Source of the DNA: Methanosarcina flavescens
GTDB lineage: Archaea; Halobacteriota; Methanosarcinia; Methanosarcinales; Methanosarcinaceae
NCBI RefSeq assembly: GCF_001304615.2
Contig: NZ_CP032683.1
Coordinates: forward strand, 2,232,001-2,296,000
DNA length: 64,000 nt
Direction of reading: 5' to 3'
Shown piece after piece: positions 46,115 to 60,112 of the stretch (its first letter is position 1; every line of letters begins with the position of its first letter). Below the pieces are notes generated by a model that had not been told where the DNA came from, did no database searches, and saw only the letters and a program-made list of their open reading frames with translations. Made by a program: the position numbers and the translations under genes.

Positions 46115-46125
46115 TAGTTCACTTT

Positions 46126-46800
46126 ATACCCTTAAATCCCTTATATATCGTTTTTCCAAGTTTTAAGGTTATTCGTCCTGCAGCCTTCAACTTTCTGTTA
46201 TTATTTTAATGCTGCGCTTTTCTGCTTTCTTTTACTCTCTTCTTATTATTATTTTTTTCTAAGTAATTGGACAGGCGACAAGTATATATATTTTATATTC
46301 CTTTGTATGTTTCACGCGCAAGACAGGCGTGAACCGCTCTTGAAATTGTAATTCTAGAGTGAAGTTCAGGGTTATAGCAAAACAGATTTTCAACAATTGT
46401 TAAGTTTGTTTTTAATGAATTTTCCTGAACAAAAAGATTTATATATTAAAACTGATGTATATGTCTTCCTGTTCCAGTACGAATTTGATTGTGCTGGAAG
46501 ATTTTCTCATAGTCTTTCGGTTTAAATTTCTTCTTAATCTGAGAGGGAATGATTATCTTTAAATACTATGAGTGCATATCTATAACTTCCTGCATGAAAA
46601 ATGCAGCAATTACTATTCATTAATAATGGAGTCAGGAGTTATTTCCTGTCTGACGAGGATTTTGTCGGTTCGGTTAATTCTGGGCGGTGAGAGTTTTTCA
46701 TAAAACGAATCATCGCGAAACTGAAATAACTGAATTGATAGTTGTTAGTGCAAGTTTCTGCGACCAAGACCTTTAATTTTAAGTGTGCGATACATTAACA
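46126..46800 (+). promoter_or_regulatory. rRNA operon promoter and leader region
   Basis: About 675 AT-rich bases with no protein gene. Three good TATA-type boxes precede the 16S gene: AGTATATATATTTTA at 46281-46295, TTTATATATTAAA at 46438-46450 and TCTTTAAATACT at 46557-46568. Multiple promoters are usual for archaeal rRNA operons. The last 200 bases should contain the 16S leader strand that pairs with the spacer to form the processing helix. Confidence 0.55.
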
Positions 46801-48278
<1,478 letters not shown>

Positions 48279-48486
48279 AAGCATAAAAAACCCACCACCC
48301 AGATGCCGATAAACCGAAACAAAATCCTCAAACCATTAAGGTTAGCTATTCAATAGCTAATCATCATCAAACTCATCAAATGCACTCGGGAAGTAAATTT
48401 CCGGGGAAGGACGGATTGCCTGTGTTGACACGCAGGTACATGAAGTCATGTATAGGTGCTGTATACTGGACGCTTACTGGACCTGG
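48279..48486 (+). other. 16S-23S internal transcribed spacer, no tRNA
   Basis: About 208 bases. I could not find a tRNA-Ala, which many euryarchaeal operons carry here. The sequence just before the 23S (CTGGACCTGGTTAGGA) can pair with the sequence just after it (TCCTAATCCGGTTCAG), forming the 23S processing stem. Confidence 0.7.
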
Positions 48487-51402
<2,916 letters not shown>

Positions 51403-51494
51403 GGTTCAGGCGAAATCCAGTCTGCAGCACCATACATGACTTAATCATTAGTTTGTCTTTGGCTATAGACAAATTTCCTCAATCCCATTTATAG

Positions 51495-51625
51495 GAGAGT
51501 GTGGCGGCCATAGCGGCAGGGTCACTCCTGTACCCATCCCGAACACAGCAGATAAGCCTGCCCGCGTTCCTGACTGTACTGAAGTGCGCGAGCCTTCGGG
51601 AACTCTGGATCGCTGCCATGCTCAC
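51495..51625 (+). rRNA. 5S ribosomal RNA
   Basis: The 5' strand GAGTGTGGCGGC pairs fully (with G-U pairs) with the 3' strand GCTGCCATGCTC to form helix I; the internal CCCATCCCGAACACAG loop is typical. About 93 bases after the 23S, completing a 16S-23S-5S operon. Confidence 0.93.
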
Positions 51626-51635
51626 CCTATCATTC

Positions 51636-51661
51636 TAATCTTTTCTAAAAATGGTTTTTTT
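51636..51661 (+). terminator. T-tract terminator of the rRNA operon
   Basis: Two T-runs (TTTT and TTTTTTT) within 30 bases after the 5S gene, the usual archaeal termination signal. No hairpin. Confidence 0.4.
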
Positions 51662-52017
51662 AAAACTGATTTTCTAATAGTGATTTTGTATCTTTTTGAT
51701 GTGGATCCCAGTTATCGACTGTATTATCCACCTGAGCGAGGCGCATGACTGCTTTACCGCGTTTGTAAAATAAAAATTTATAAAAATGAAAAGGAATACA
51801 TAGGCCCTTTGCATTTGAACAATACGACTATTTATCCACAGATGGACTATTTATTCACAGATCAATCTATCCACAGATTAACCTTCTTGGGAACTGAGGA
51901 AAAAGACTCAACTCAAAGAAAGTCTCGACTTCTTCGGCTCTAAGGGTATCCGGAATGCAGAGCCATAACCCTACCGAGACAGGACATGGAGCTCGTTAAA
52001 AAAATTATTGAAAAAAG
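51662..52017. other. Spacer between the rRNA operon and the NAC gene
   Basis: 356 bases with no protein or RNA gene recognised. It contains a short direct-repeat set at 51826-51880, listed separately. Confidence 0.4.
51826..51880 (+). repeat. Three short direct repeats, 19-bp period
   Basis: GACTATTTATCCACAGAT, GACTATTTATTCACAGAT and a partial third, CTATCCACAGAT, follow one another at 19- to 20-base steps. They lie in the rRNA-NAC spacer. Confidence 0.7.
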
Positions 52018-52380
52018 TCAGGCAGAAGAAAGTGCCACAATGGCTTCTGCCAGATCTCCGTTTGAATCTTGCAAAGCTTTCCGGGCTTCATCTTCAGAAA
52101 CGCCGGTTTGCTCCATTACGAGTTTTATATCTTCAGCGGGAATCTCCAGTTCTTTTGGAACTTCTTTTGCGTCACCTACAATCTGGTATGTTTCCGAGCC
52201 CTGGACTGTCATTATGCTGACGTTTGCATTCTCTATAATAATATTAGAGTCCGCAGTCTTTATGACTACTTCCTGAACATCCTTGAGCTCTTTAACATCA
52301 ATTCCCATCTGTTTCATCATCTGCTTCATCTTAGCCGGGTTCATACCCCGGCCCCCTATCCCTCCCATTCCTGGGAACAT
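52018..52380 (-). CDS. nac: Nascent polypeptide-associated complex protein (archaeal NAC)
   Basis: A 120-residue ribosome-associated chaperone. After a Gly/Met-rich N-terminus (MFPGMGGIGGRGMNPAKMKQ) comes the NAC beta-barrel domain (VVIKTADSNIIIENANVSIM, TYQIVGDAKEV) and a C-terminal UBA helix bundle (VMEQTGVSEDEARKALQDSN). GGAG lies before the ATG. Archaeal NAC acts as a homodimer at the exit tunnel. It is monocistronic or co-transcribed with the upstream Fe-S gene 75 bases away. Confidence 0.95.
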   Translation of the reverse strand: MFPGMGGIGGRGMNPAKMKQMMKQMGIDVKELKDVQEVVIKTADSNIIIENANVSIMTVQGSETYQIVGDAKEVPKELEIPAEDIKLVMEQTGVSEDEARKALQDSNGDLAEAIVALSSA

Positions 52381-52454
52381 AGACTTGCTTCTCCTTTATT
52401 TTCGTTTACTTTTTCAGGTTCGGGTTCAATACATTCAGCGCGATTTTACTTTTC

Positions 52455-52775
52455 TTAATGGCATCCGCCGCAGGTGCCGCATCCACCGCCAGCTGAGGGG
52501 TTGCGGATAAGAAAACCTTTTCCGTTTTCGTCCTCAATAAAGTCGATGCTGCCCTCAGAGAAGCCTCTTTCTATTTCTTTTGCCATAACAAGTTTTATCC
52601 CGTTACTTTCCATAGTGATGTCGTCTTCCTTCTGTTCATCGTCAAAAGCTAATCCATACTGAATTCCGCTGCAGGCAACCCCGGCAACAAAAATTCTGAG
52701 AGCAAGTTCAGGTTTTCCTTCTTGTTCAAGCAGTGCTTTCAATTCTGCAGCAGCTTTGTCTGTTACTTCTATCAT
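52455..52775 (-). CDS. IscA/HesB-type Fe-S cluster assembly protein
   Basis: A 106-residue A-type carrier. The three conserved cysteines are present: one in VAGVACSGIQYGLAF and two in the C-terminal GGGCGTCGGCH. The N-terminal VTDKAAAELKALLEQEG is typical. It carries or inserts Fe-S clusters into apoproteins, which are abundant in methanogens. AGAGGTG before the ATG makes the start secure. Upstream (52776-53066) I see only AT-rich promoter-like DNA. Confidence 0.93.
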   Translation of the reverse strand: MIEVTDKAAAELKALLEQEGKPELALRIFVAGVACSGIQYGLAFDDEQKEDDITMESNGIKLVMAKEIERGFSEGSIDFIEDENGKGFLIRNPSAGGGCGTCGGCH

Positions 52776-53066
52776 TTACGCACCTCTTTTTTACTTTCCA
52801 TATTTTACAAAAATTTATGTGTTTTATTTTCTATAAGATGCCAACCGTTACAGCTTACAGATAATTTCCAAACGTTATATACTCTTGCATCGGGCGAATA
52901 TAACGTTTATTGTAAAATTGCGCTTTTTCCCTGAAAGAGTCTTTTTCACAGGAAGCTGGAAGGGCAGAGTGTGGATTCTTTTTCAGAGAATCTTTACGTT
53001 GCCAATATATAAAAATATATTTTCTATTTTATATATTTTTCTCCTAATATTTTTTTGCATTTAAAA

Positions 53067-54230
53067 TCACAGAAACTCGGCATCTTCATCAACAGGCTCC
53101 TCAAGAACCTTTGCATTATAAGCATTAATCTCCAGAGAATTGCGTTTCCCTTTCACTTCCCAGATGGGAATGTATACAAGCTCCAGATCAAGCTGTACCT
53201 CTTCAGATTTTGGTCTGATGCTCCTGTGTTCATATATAACAGCCTGTCCTTCTGTATTGTTAAAGCGTATCTCGCGTGTATTCTCTTCTATTATTAAGTC
53301 CAGAAGAATCTTTTCTGCCTGTTTTTTATCCACGTTCGGTCTTTTTAACTCATACTGTACGGCAGGAATCCTTGTAGGTGCAGCCAGTCCTTCGATTTCC
53401 ATCTCTTCTTTTGATTTGTTTAAAGCGTTAAGAAAACCTTTCCCTTTTCCTGCAATACTCAGTACCTTTGACCTGAAGCGTTTTTCTGCTTCAACACTAT
53501 ATTTGTATTTCCAGAAAGGCACAAATTTCAAAATCGCATCCCTAGGGCTGCTTACATGGGGTTTTGCAATAATCATCGCCTGCTTTTTAGAAATTCTTGG
53601 CTCTACGGATTGTATATTCAGCATTTCGTAAGATTCGATATCTGAAACCTCAACCTGTTCTGATTTCCTTAAATCTTTTCTCTCCTCAAAGCCCCATATT
53701 CCGAATCGATTCTCAAAAGAAGGTTTATCGGTTTCGATTTGCTGACTCTGAGAGGGCAGGATTTCTCCGTTAGGGTAAGAAGACTTCTGTCTGAGCTTTT
53801 CTTTTGGATTCCAGTTTTTTACTAGCTCAAAAGCTGGTTGCCTGTACGGGTCTCGTGTTTCATTTGCTGGCAGTATTCCCGGTTCTGGATACGAAACCTT
53901 TGATTTTCTTTCCAGATTTACAAGCACCGCTCTTCCAATTTGAAGAGCCAGTTCATCCCTATCCCATACATAAATCCCAAATTCAGCTGCGTAATCGATT
54001 AATTCTTCAGACCCCTTCCCGGTCATTACGTAAATTCCTGTACAATCTCCTATTTTTTCGGAAAAGGATTTTATTTCCTCGCAATCTGGCTGCAGGGCAC
54101 ACCTGATATAAGCCTGATGCCCGTTTTTCTCCACAAGAATATCACACTGGCTGCATATTGTGACATTATATCCGGAGGATTTAAAAATATCAACAAGGAT
54201 TTCTAAAAGGTCTTGCTTCATGATTCTCAC
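53067..54230 (-). CDS. Protein with Mrr-like restriction-endonuclease-fold N-terminus and unknown C-terminal domain
   Basis: A 387-residue soluble protein. The first 110 residues (LLEILVDIFKSSGYNVTICS, CDILVEKNGHQAYIRCALQP, GIYVMTGKGSEELIDYAAEF, GIYVWDRDELALQIG) follow the helix-sheet order of Mrr/PD-D/ExK archaeal nuclease-like domains, although the usual Asp/Glu-x-Lys pair is not clear (a Q-A-Y stands where Q-x-K is common). A polar linker leads to a C-terminal alpha/beta domain with WKYKYSVEAEKRF and a closing LELVYIPIWEVKGKR. Probably a degenerate nuclease fold used for binding; function unknown. Start GTG 54230 or ATG 54221. Confidence 0.6.
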   Translation of the reverse strand: MRIMKQDLLEILVDIFKSSGYNVTICSQCDILVEKNGHQAYIRCALQPDCEEIKSFSEKIGDCTGIYVMTGKGSEELIDYAAEFGIYVWDRDELALQIGRAVLVNLERKSKVSYPEPGILPANETRDPYRQPAFELVKNWNPKEKLRQKSSYPNGEILPSQSQQIETDKPSFENRFGIWGFEERKDLRKSEQVEVSDIESYEMLNIQSVEPRISKKQAMIIAKPHVSSPRDAILKFVPFWKYKYSVEAEKRFRSKVLSIAGKGKGFLNALNKSKEEMEIEGLAAPTRIPAVQYELKRPNVDKKQAEKILLDLIIEENTREIRFNNTEGQAVIYEHRSIRPKSEEVQLDLELVYIPIWEVKGKRNSLEINAYNAKVLEEPVDEDAEFL

Positions 54231-54352
54231 ATTCTTATAACCTGCACATCTAAAATAGTTTATGTTTGCACCTGAAAGTACAATAATTTGGCATTCTCTA
54301 TTATAAACTACTCTTTTGCTTTATTATACATCTTCAATAATATGAAAAGGTA

Positions 54353-54362
54353 CATATATTTA
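54353..54362 (+). promoter_or_regulatory. TATA box of the debranching-enzyme gene
   Basis: CATATATTTA centred about 30 bases before the ATG at 54388; no ribosome binding site follows, so the leader is zero or a few bases. Confidence 0.45.
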
Positions 54363-54387
54363 AGAGACTAAATTCTAACCAGATAGT

Positions 54388-56367
54388 ATGAGTGGAATCA
54401 GGTTTGGAACGGATTCCTTTTCCACATATGAAGAAGGAATAAAGAAAGAGTGGATTGTAGGAAACGGACTCGGGGGATACGCCTCATCTACAATTATAGG
54501 GGCGGGAACAAGGACTTATCACGGACTGCTTGTGGCAGCTCCGGAAAACTCTCCAGGAAGGTTCGTACTGCTTTCCTCTCTTGATGAGGAAATTGCGATT
54601 AATGACGAAGTTTATAGGTTGGCAACCCATAAGTATCCGGGTACTGTTTTTCCTTCAGGGCTCAATTATCTTTCCAAATTTATTCTTGCTCCATTTCCTC
54701 TCTGGGTTTATCACCCAGGCGCTTTTACCGTGAAGAAAAAAGTTTTCATGATTCACAACAGCAATACGACCTGTGTTCTGTATGATATCAGGGCCAGAAG
54801 AGATGGAGCTCTGCTGAGAATCTTTCCGCTGGTAAATTCTAGAAATTTCCACCACACTGCTCGCTCAGGAGATATCTCTTTCTCTCAGGAAGCCAGTCCT
54901 GCAGGAGTAAAACTGGAAAGTTCTAACGGTTTTGCTTTCTCGCTTTCTTCCAATCTCCAGTACCATTCTGATCCCAAATGGTACTATAACTTTGAGTATG
55001 ATACTGAAAAACAAAGGGGACTTAACTTCCAGGAAGACAACTTTAATCCGGGTTATTTCGAAAGTAAACTCAAACCAGGAACATCTCATTTTTTTATTGC
55101 CGCTTCAACAGAAGATATTTCTTCTCTGACGCTAGAGCAGGTTGAGGAGCTCTATACAAGGGAAGTATACAGGCAAAATCTTCTTGCCTTTAATTCAAGA
55201 CTTACCGAGCCTTTTGCTCTCAAGCTTCTCAGGGCAACCGACTCCTTTATAGTGAAAAATCCCTCATCAGGTGAAAATACGGTGATTGCGGGATATCACT
55301 GGTTTTCTGACTGGGGGCGGGATACCATGATCTCCATACCTGGCCTGCTTTTAATTCCTCGCCGCTTCGAAGAGGCAAAATCCATTCTCAAAAATTATTC
55401 CAAATACTGTAGGAGAGGTCTGATCCCAAATGCTTTTCTGTCTCTTGGGGGAGAACCGATTTACAATACTGTGGATGCTTCTCTCTGGTTTATTCACGTC
55501 CTGGGCAGGTATTTCGCATATACAAAAGACTTCCTTTTCCTCTCGGATGTCTGGGAAACCGTGGATTGTATAATAAATAATTATCGTAAGGGTACGGACT
55601 TTGGAATCGGCATGGACTCTGATTATCTAATCCGGCAGGGCCCTCAGTTAACCTGGATGGATGCTAAAGTCGGGGAACAGGCAATAACTCCAAGAGAAGG
55701 CAAAGCCTGTGAAATCAACGCTCTCTGGTACAATGCCCTGAAGACTGCCTCCAGTCTGGGCACCTTTCTAGAAAAAAATATTTCTTTTTATGAAACTCTT
55801 GCAGCTGGGGTAGCCTCAAACTTTGAGAACGTTTTCTGGAATCCGGAAAAAAACTGCCTTTTTGACCTTGTATCTCAGGACGAAGCAGGAAATGAGGTTA
55901 AAGATCCTGCAATTCGTCCCAATCAAATCTTTGCAGTGGCTTTACCCTATACCATGCTTTCGCCTGAAAAAGAGAAAGCGATAGTGGATAGAGTTGAGAA
56001 AGATCTCCTGATTCCCTTCGGGCTTAGGACCCTCTCGACAGATCACCCTCTGTATAAAGGACGTTATCAGGGGGATCCAGCAACTAGAGATGCAGCCTAC
56101 CACAATGGCACTGCCTGGCCCTGGCTCCTTGGCGCTTATGTGAAAGCTTACCGGAAGGTCCACAACTATTCAAAAGAAAGCCTCGAAGATATGCGGGCTC
56201 TTCTGCAGGGCTTTGATGCGCACCTTGAAACCGCAGGCATTGGCACCATCTCTGAGGTGTTTGATGGAGATTATCCTCACTCTCCGGGTGGCTGTATCTC
56301 TCAAGCTTGGAGTGTTGCAGAAATCCTGAGAGCATATGTAGAGGATGTGCTGGGAATCAAACCCTGA
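54388..56367 (+). CDS. Glycogen debranching enzyme (amylo-alpha-1,6-glucosidase, GH133)
   Basis: A 659-residue two-domain enzyme. The N-terminal domain begins with EWIVGNGLGGYASSTIIGAG and RTYHGLLVAAP, the hallmark of archaeal/bacterial debranching enzymes. The catalytic (alpha/alpha)6 barrel has YHWFSDWGRDTMISIPGLLL, LIPNAFLSLG, NTVDASLWFIHVLG, LTWMDAKVGEQAITPREGKA and NGTAWPWLLGAYV, containing the acid and base residues. It removes alpha-1,6 branches from glycogen. With the GH15 enzyme at 7.4 kb it points to an active glycogen store. Leaderless-type promoter. Confidence 0.95.
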   Translation: MSGIRFGTDSFSTYEEGIKKEWIVGNGLGGYASSTIIGAGTRTYHGLLVAAPENSPGRFVLLSSLDEEIAINDEVYRLATHKYPGTVFPSGLNYLSKFILAPFPLWVYHPGAFTVKKKVFMIHNSNTTCVLYDIRARRDGALLRIFPLVNSRNFHHTARSGDISFSQEASPAGVKLESSNGFAFSLSSNLQYHSDPKWYYNFEYDTEKQRGLNFQEDNFNPGYFESKLKPGTSHFFIAASTEDISSLTLEQVEELYTREVYRQNLLAFNSRLTEPFALKLLRATDSFIVKNPSSGENTVIAGYHWFSDWGRDTMISIPGLLLIPRRFEEAKSILKNYSKYCRRGLIPNAFLSLGGEPIYNTVDASLWFIHVLGRYFAYTKDFLFLSDVWETVDCIINNYRKGTDFGIGMDSDYLIRQGPQLTWMDAKVGEQAITPREGKACEINALWYNALKTASSLGTFLEKNISFYETLAAGVASNFENVFWNPEKNCLFDLVSQDEAGNEVKDPAIRPNQIFAVALPYTMLSPEKEKAIVDRVEKDLLIPFGLRTLSTDHPLYKGRYQGDPATRDAAYHNGTAWPWLLGAYVKAYRKVHNYSKESLEDMRALLQGFDAHLETAGIGTISEVFDGDYPHSPGGCISQAWSVAEILRAYVEDVLGIKP

Positions 56368-56457
56368 GATAAGAGTCACATGTACTGTCGTTTCTTTGCA
56401 GCATCCTTCAAAATTCATTCCCTCTCTTTTTTATACTTGTTTTACAATCTATCCCCC

Positions 56458-56820
56458 ATGATTGATTTTGATTCCTTAAAAACCGAGAACGGTCTGATCC
56501 TTGCTATTGTTCAGGATCAGCTTAGCAAGGAGGTACTGATGTGCGCCTATATGAATCGGGAGGCCCTCGAGAAAACTGTAGAGACCGGAATAGCACATTT
56601 CTGGAGCCGGAGCAGGCAACAGTTATGGAAAAAAGGAGAGACTTCAGGACATGTGCAGAAAGTAAAAGAGATCAGAATTGATTGCGACATGGATTCTCTC
56701 CTTATGCTGGTTGAACAAACAGGTGGAGCCTGCCATATGGGGTACAGATCCTGTTTTTATCGAAAATTAGACGGAAAGGTTATAGGGGAGAAAGTCTTCG
56801 AACCGGAAGACGTTTATTAA
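56458..56820 (+). CDS. hisI: Phosphoribosyl-AMP cyclohydrolase
   Basis: A 120-residue enzyme for the third step of histidine synthesis. Conserved blocks are [38 protein letters not shown], the metal-binding [15 protein letters not shown] and the cysteine pair in [13 protein letters not shown]. The ATG at 56458 gives the usual length; the frame is open upstream to 56380 but lacks conservation. A TTTATACT box about 25 bases before the ATG and no binding site suggest a leaderless mRNA. The fused HisE half is absent, so hisE must be elsewhere. Confidence 0.95.
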   Translation: MIDFDSLKTENGLILAIVQDQLSKEVLMCAYMNREALEKTVETGIAHFWSRSRQQLWKKGETSGHVQKVKEIRIDCDMDSLLMLVEQTGGACHMGYRSCFYRKLDGKVIGEKVFEPEDVY

Positions 56821-57063
56821 GTTAATCAAGTTTCGAGAAATGGAGAATATCTCACTTCTCATTTATTTCAGTTTATTTCTTCTTTTATTTATACTCTTAT
56901 TTCTTATCCACTTTGTTCCTCCTTTTTTCTTTTATCCTTCTCCTTTTTCTTTATCTATATATTTTATTTCTCAGCCTTTCGGTTTCTCAGTATCTCCAAA
57001 ACCTTATTTTCTTCCTGCACAGTTTTTTAGCTTTTTTCTTCTAAAATAAATTGTCAGAAGTTT

Positions 57064-57074
57064 TCTTATATACC
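57064..57074 (+). promoter_or_regulatory. TATA box of the PIN-ATPase-KH gene
   Basis: TTCTTATATAC about 27 bases before the ATG at 57097, following a strikingly pyrimidine-rich 230-base stretch downstream of hisI; leaderless spacing. Confidence 0.5.
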
Positions 57075-57096
57075 TTCCGGCTCTATATCCCCTTAT

Positions 57097-59019
57097 ATGG
57101 CTGATGACAAGCGGATATGGAGGATTGTTCCAGATACGAGTGTAATTATTGACGGAAGGCTTTCGGCTCGCATTAGAGACGGGGACTTCAGAGGTGCCGA
57201 GATTATAATTCCCGAAGCTGTGGTATCGGAACTTGAAGCCCAGGCAAATAAGGGCAGAGAAATAGGGTTTAAAGGGCTTGAAGAGCTTCTGGAACTCCGC
57301 AAGCTGGCAGAAAGAGACGAGATTCTCCTTCAGTTCAGCGGGGTTCAGCCCACGCTAGAGGAGATAAAGCTATCTAAAGAGGGCAGGGTAGATGCTCTTA
57401 TCCGAAGTACAGCTATTGATGCAGGAGGGCTGTTTGTAAGTGCAGATAGGGTGCAGTCTCTTATAGCTAAAGCAAAGGGCCTTAATGTCGAGTACATGCA
57501 TCCCAAAACCCTGGATCCGTCTGAGCTTACGCCTCTAAAAATAGAGCATTTTTTCACGGATGATACGATGTCCGTACACCTCAAAAATGGGGTTCCTCCT
57601 ATGGCCAAGAAGGGACCAATAGGGGATATACGCTATGTAGTGATTCGTGATGAACCTGTTACTTCTGCAGAACTTTCCAGTATATCTAGAGAACTTATTG
57701 AAAGGGCGAGGCTGGATCCCGAATCTTTTATCGAGATGTCATCAAGTGGAGCAACTGTCTTGCAAATCCGAAACATGCGTATCGCAATTGTCCACCCGCC
57801 TTTTTCCGATGATATGGAAATTACAGCTGTCAGGCCAACTGTAGTTGTAGATCTTGAGCAATATCGGCTAAGCGATAAACTCAAAGAACGGATTGTAGGC
57901 CAGCGAGGAATTCTTATTGCTGGTCCGCCTGGAGCCGGAAAGTCTACTTTTGCCGCAGGAATTGCCCGATACCTGAACGACCGTGGGCAGGTGGTCAAAA
58001 CGATGGAATCCCCAAGAGACCTTCAGGTACCTCCTGAAATCACTCAGTATTCACCTCTGAATGGCAGGATGGAAGACACTGCGGATCTTTTGCTTCTGGT
58101 CAGGCCGGATTATACTATATATGATGAGGTCCGGAAGACCAGCGATTTTCTGATTTTTGCAGATATGCGGCTTGCAGGCGTGGGGATGATTGGAGTTGTG
58201 CATGCAACCAGGGCAGTAGATGCCGTTCAGCGTCTGATTGGAAGGGTCGAACTTGGTGTAATCCCGCAAGTAGTGGACACCGTTATTTTTATCGATAAAG
58301 GAGAAGTTGCAAAGGTTCTGGTGCTTGAATTTACGGTTAAAGTGCCTCATGGGATGACTGAACAGGATCTTGCAAGACCGGTAATAGTTATTGCAGATTT
58401 TGAGACCAGAAGAGTTGAGTATGAGATATATACCTATGGCGAACAGGTTGTTGTTATGCCAGTAGGACCTCCTACTGAACTCAGGAAACCTTCTTGGAAG
58501 CTTGCAGAAGAAGAAATAAGGAACGTTATTAGCAGGTACGCATCCGGTCCTGTTGAAGTGGAAATGACTTCAGATGACAGTTCAATCGTAAAGGTTCGAG
58601 ATGATGATGTGCGAAAAGTTATCGGCAAAGGTGGAAATGTCATTGACCGGATCGAAAATATGCTTGGCCTTCATATTGATGTCAGAGAGCTGGAAATCGA
58701 AGCTCCGAGAGCTGCAAGGGGCAGGAAATATGGAGCTGAAAGCCGGGCTCCCCGGGAGAAACGAAGAGCATCCAGCTTTGAAGAGGTGCCTGTTGTCTCT
58801 TCTGTTCATCCTTTCATCGAAAGAAATAAGAAACACCTGATTCTTGGAGCCCCGGAACTTGCAGGAAAGGATGTAGAAGTCTATATTGCAGACGAGTACC
58901 TTTTCAGTGCAACGGTGAGCCGGCATGGAGATGTAAAACTCAGGGCGAACTCGGACCTTGCTTCCGATATTATAGACGCTCAGGATAGGGGAGAACCGAT
59001 TGAGATAAGGCTTATCTGA
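57097..59019 (+). CDS. PIN domain-ATPase-KH protein (PINA family)
   Basis: A 640-residue archaeal protein with three modules: an N-terminal PIN nuclease-fold domain ([47 protein letters not shown]), a hexameric VirB11/PilT-like ATPase (Walker [10 protein letters not shown] near residue 280, [28 protein letters not shown]) and a KH domain ([20 protein letters not shown], near 505). The Sulfolobus homologue PINA acts on branched DNA with Holliday-junction enzymes; a role in recombination or repair is likely here too. All key motifs are present. Downstream are only T-rich tracts, a probable transcript end. Confidence 0.93.
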   Translation: MADDKRIWRIVPDTSVIIDGRLSARIRDGDFRGAEIIIPEAVVSELEAQANKGREIGFKGLEELLELRKLAERDEILLQFSGVQPTLEEIKLSKEGRVDALIRSTAIDAGGLFVSADRVQSLIAKAKGLNVEYMHPKTLDPSELTPLKIEHFFTDDTMSVHLKNGVPPMAKKGPIGDIRYVVIRDEPVTSAELSSISRELIERARLDPESFIEMSSSGATVLQIRNMRIAIVHPPFSDDMEITAVRPTVVVDLEQYRLSDKLKERIVGQRGILIAGPPGAGKSTFAAGIARYLNDRGQVVKTMESPRDLQVPPEITQYSPLNGRMEDTADLLLLVRPDYTIYDEVRKTSDFLIFADMRLAGVGMIGVVHATRAVDAVQRLIGRVELGVIPQVVDTVIFIDKGEVAKVLVLEFTVKVPHGMTEQDLARPVIVIADFETRRVEYEIYTYGEQVVVMPVGPPTELRKPSWKLAEEEIRNVISRYASGPVEVEMTSDDSSIVKVRDDDVRKVIGKGGNVIDRIENMLGLHIDVRELEIEAPRAARGRKYGAESRAPREKRRASSFEEVPVVSSVHPFIERNKKHLILGAPELAGKDVEVYIADEYLFSATVSRHGDVKLRANSDLASDIIDAQDRGEPIEIRLI

Positions 59020-59198
59020 TCTCTTCCTGTTTCCTCTTTTTGAGCTATTTTTCTCTTCTCTTTTTACAATCTACTTTTTATCCTTCCTCTTCTTTTTTCT
59101 GCTATTGATTTATTTTATTATTTTATACAGATACTCAATAATTTTATATACTGTAGATCCTGATTCTGTAATAGAAAATTAAAGGGGTTATGGTCTGA

Positions 59199-60056
59199 AT
59201 GAATAAGTCACATCAAGCAGAGCCGGAAATCAGGGAGGATTTCCAGGGAAGAATTGAGGTTTTTGACCAGAGCATAAGGAGTTTTGAAAAACGACTCAGG
59301 GCAGTTGAGAGGCGCCTTTCTATGGAAATCCCTCCTGGAGTGCAGGCTGGAAGAATTTATTCCAGAAATTTATCAGGATTTTTCCCTGAAAGAAACGAAG
59401 GAAGTATCGCCGCATACTCTTCTATTCTCCCACAGGTCTCGTCGGTTTCTCCTGAGTCTCCTATTCGCGGAAATCCTTTTCTTTCAGATCTGGTTCCTCC
59501 AACTTCGGAAGGAAATGCCTCAAGTTTTGGATTCAGTGCAGTACTTCCTTCAGGCGAGCCTATGAATCCCTCAATGGCTTATGCTGACAATTCTTCTGAA
59601 ATTTCCGGAACTGGTTATAAAATAAAAGATATAAATGAAGTTTTCTCCAGCATCACAGAAGGCCTCCGTTCTCTCCATGCTACAATATCCGAGTTATCGA
59701 ATTTTACCCACAACAGTCTCGAGCCTGAGATCGAAAAATTAAACACTGAACTTCGTACTCTCAAGGCTCAGGAAGATACGAAAAATAAATATATAAAGGA
59801 ACTTGAATCCCGCATAAAAATCCTTGAGAGTCAGAACAGGCTCACTTTCGGCTCTATGAAAATTCCATTTGAGATCTCAGGAGTTATCGGCTCTTCAGCT
59901 CTTTTCCTTACCGCCCTCCTTATATGGGCTGGTCGGTGGGATGTCATAAGGTCTCCTTATTTCTCCACTGCACTTGCTGTGCTAATGGCAGGAGCCGTTT
60001 TTATGAAATTTTATATGGCTAACCGAAGAGAGAAAACGCTGGCAGATGAGTTATGA
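59199..60056 (+). CDS. Coiled-coil protein with two C-terminal membrane helices, function unknown
   Basis: A 285-residue protein with no family I recognise. Residues about 5-40 and 150-215 are heptad-rich and predicted coiled coil (EIEKLNTELRTLKAQEDTKN, KYIKELESRIKILESQ), separated by a Ser/Pro-rich stretch. Two helices close the protein (VIGSSALFLTALLIWAG and FSTALAVLMAGAVFMKFYMA) with a short charged tail. The long N-terminal part is probably cytoplasmic. GGGGTTATGG precedes the ATG. It may be a membrane-tethered scaffold. Confidence 0.7.
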   Translation: MNKSHQAEPEIREDFQGRIEVFDQSIRSFEKRLRAVERRLSMEIPPGVQAGRIYSRNLSGFFPERNEGSIAAYSSILPQVSSVSPESPIRGNPFLSDLVPPTSEGNASSFGFSAVLPSGEPMNPSMAYADNSSEISGTGYKIKDINEVFSSITEGLRSLHATISELSNFTHNSLEPEIEKLNTELRTLKAQEDTKNKYIKELESRIKILESQNRLTFGSMKIPFEISGVIGSSALFLTALLIWAGRWDVIRSPYFSTALAVLMAGAVFMKFYMANRREKTLADEL

Positions 60057-60112
60057 ATTAAGAAGAACTTGTGTGTATTAACTATTAGTTTTGAGTAGAG
60101 TGCGGCTTCTTC

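Larger units (their letters stand above)
44415..46125. mobile_element. IS200/IS605-family insertion sequence (IS605 layout)
   Basis: Element with tnpA (minus) and tnpB (plus) arranged head to head, bounded by subterminal hairpins that share stem length and loop sequence (TCTTTAG): 44424-44446 on the left and 46092-46114 on the right. Exact cleavage points cannot be fixed by eye, since the family makes no target duplication; ends given are approximate. It sits between the aIF-1A promoter and the rRNA operon promoter region. Confidence 0.88.

Noticed and set aside
51826-51880. Replication origin suggested by DnaA-box-like repeats
   Set aside because: Archaea use Orc1/Cdc6 and lack DnaA; no orc gene or origin recognition box is nearby.
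56840-57049. Phe-rich 69-codon frame after hisI
   Set aside because: It is a product of pyrimidine-rich noncoding DNA, without binding site or family match.
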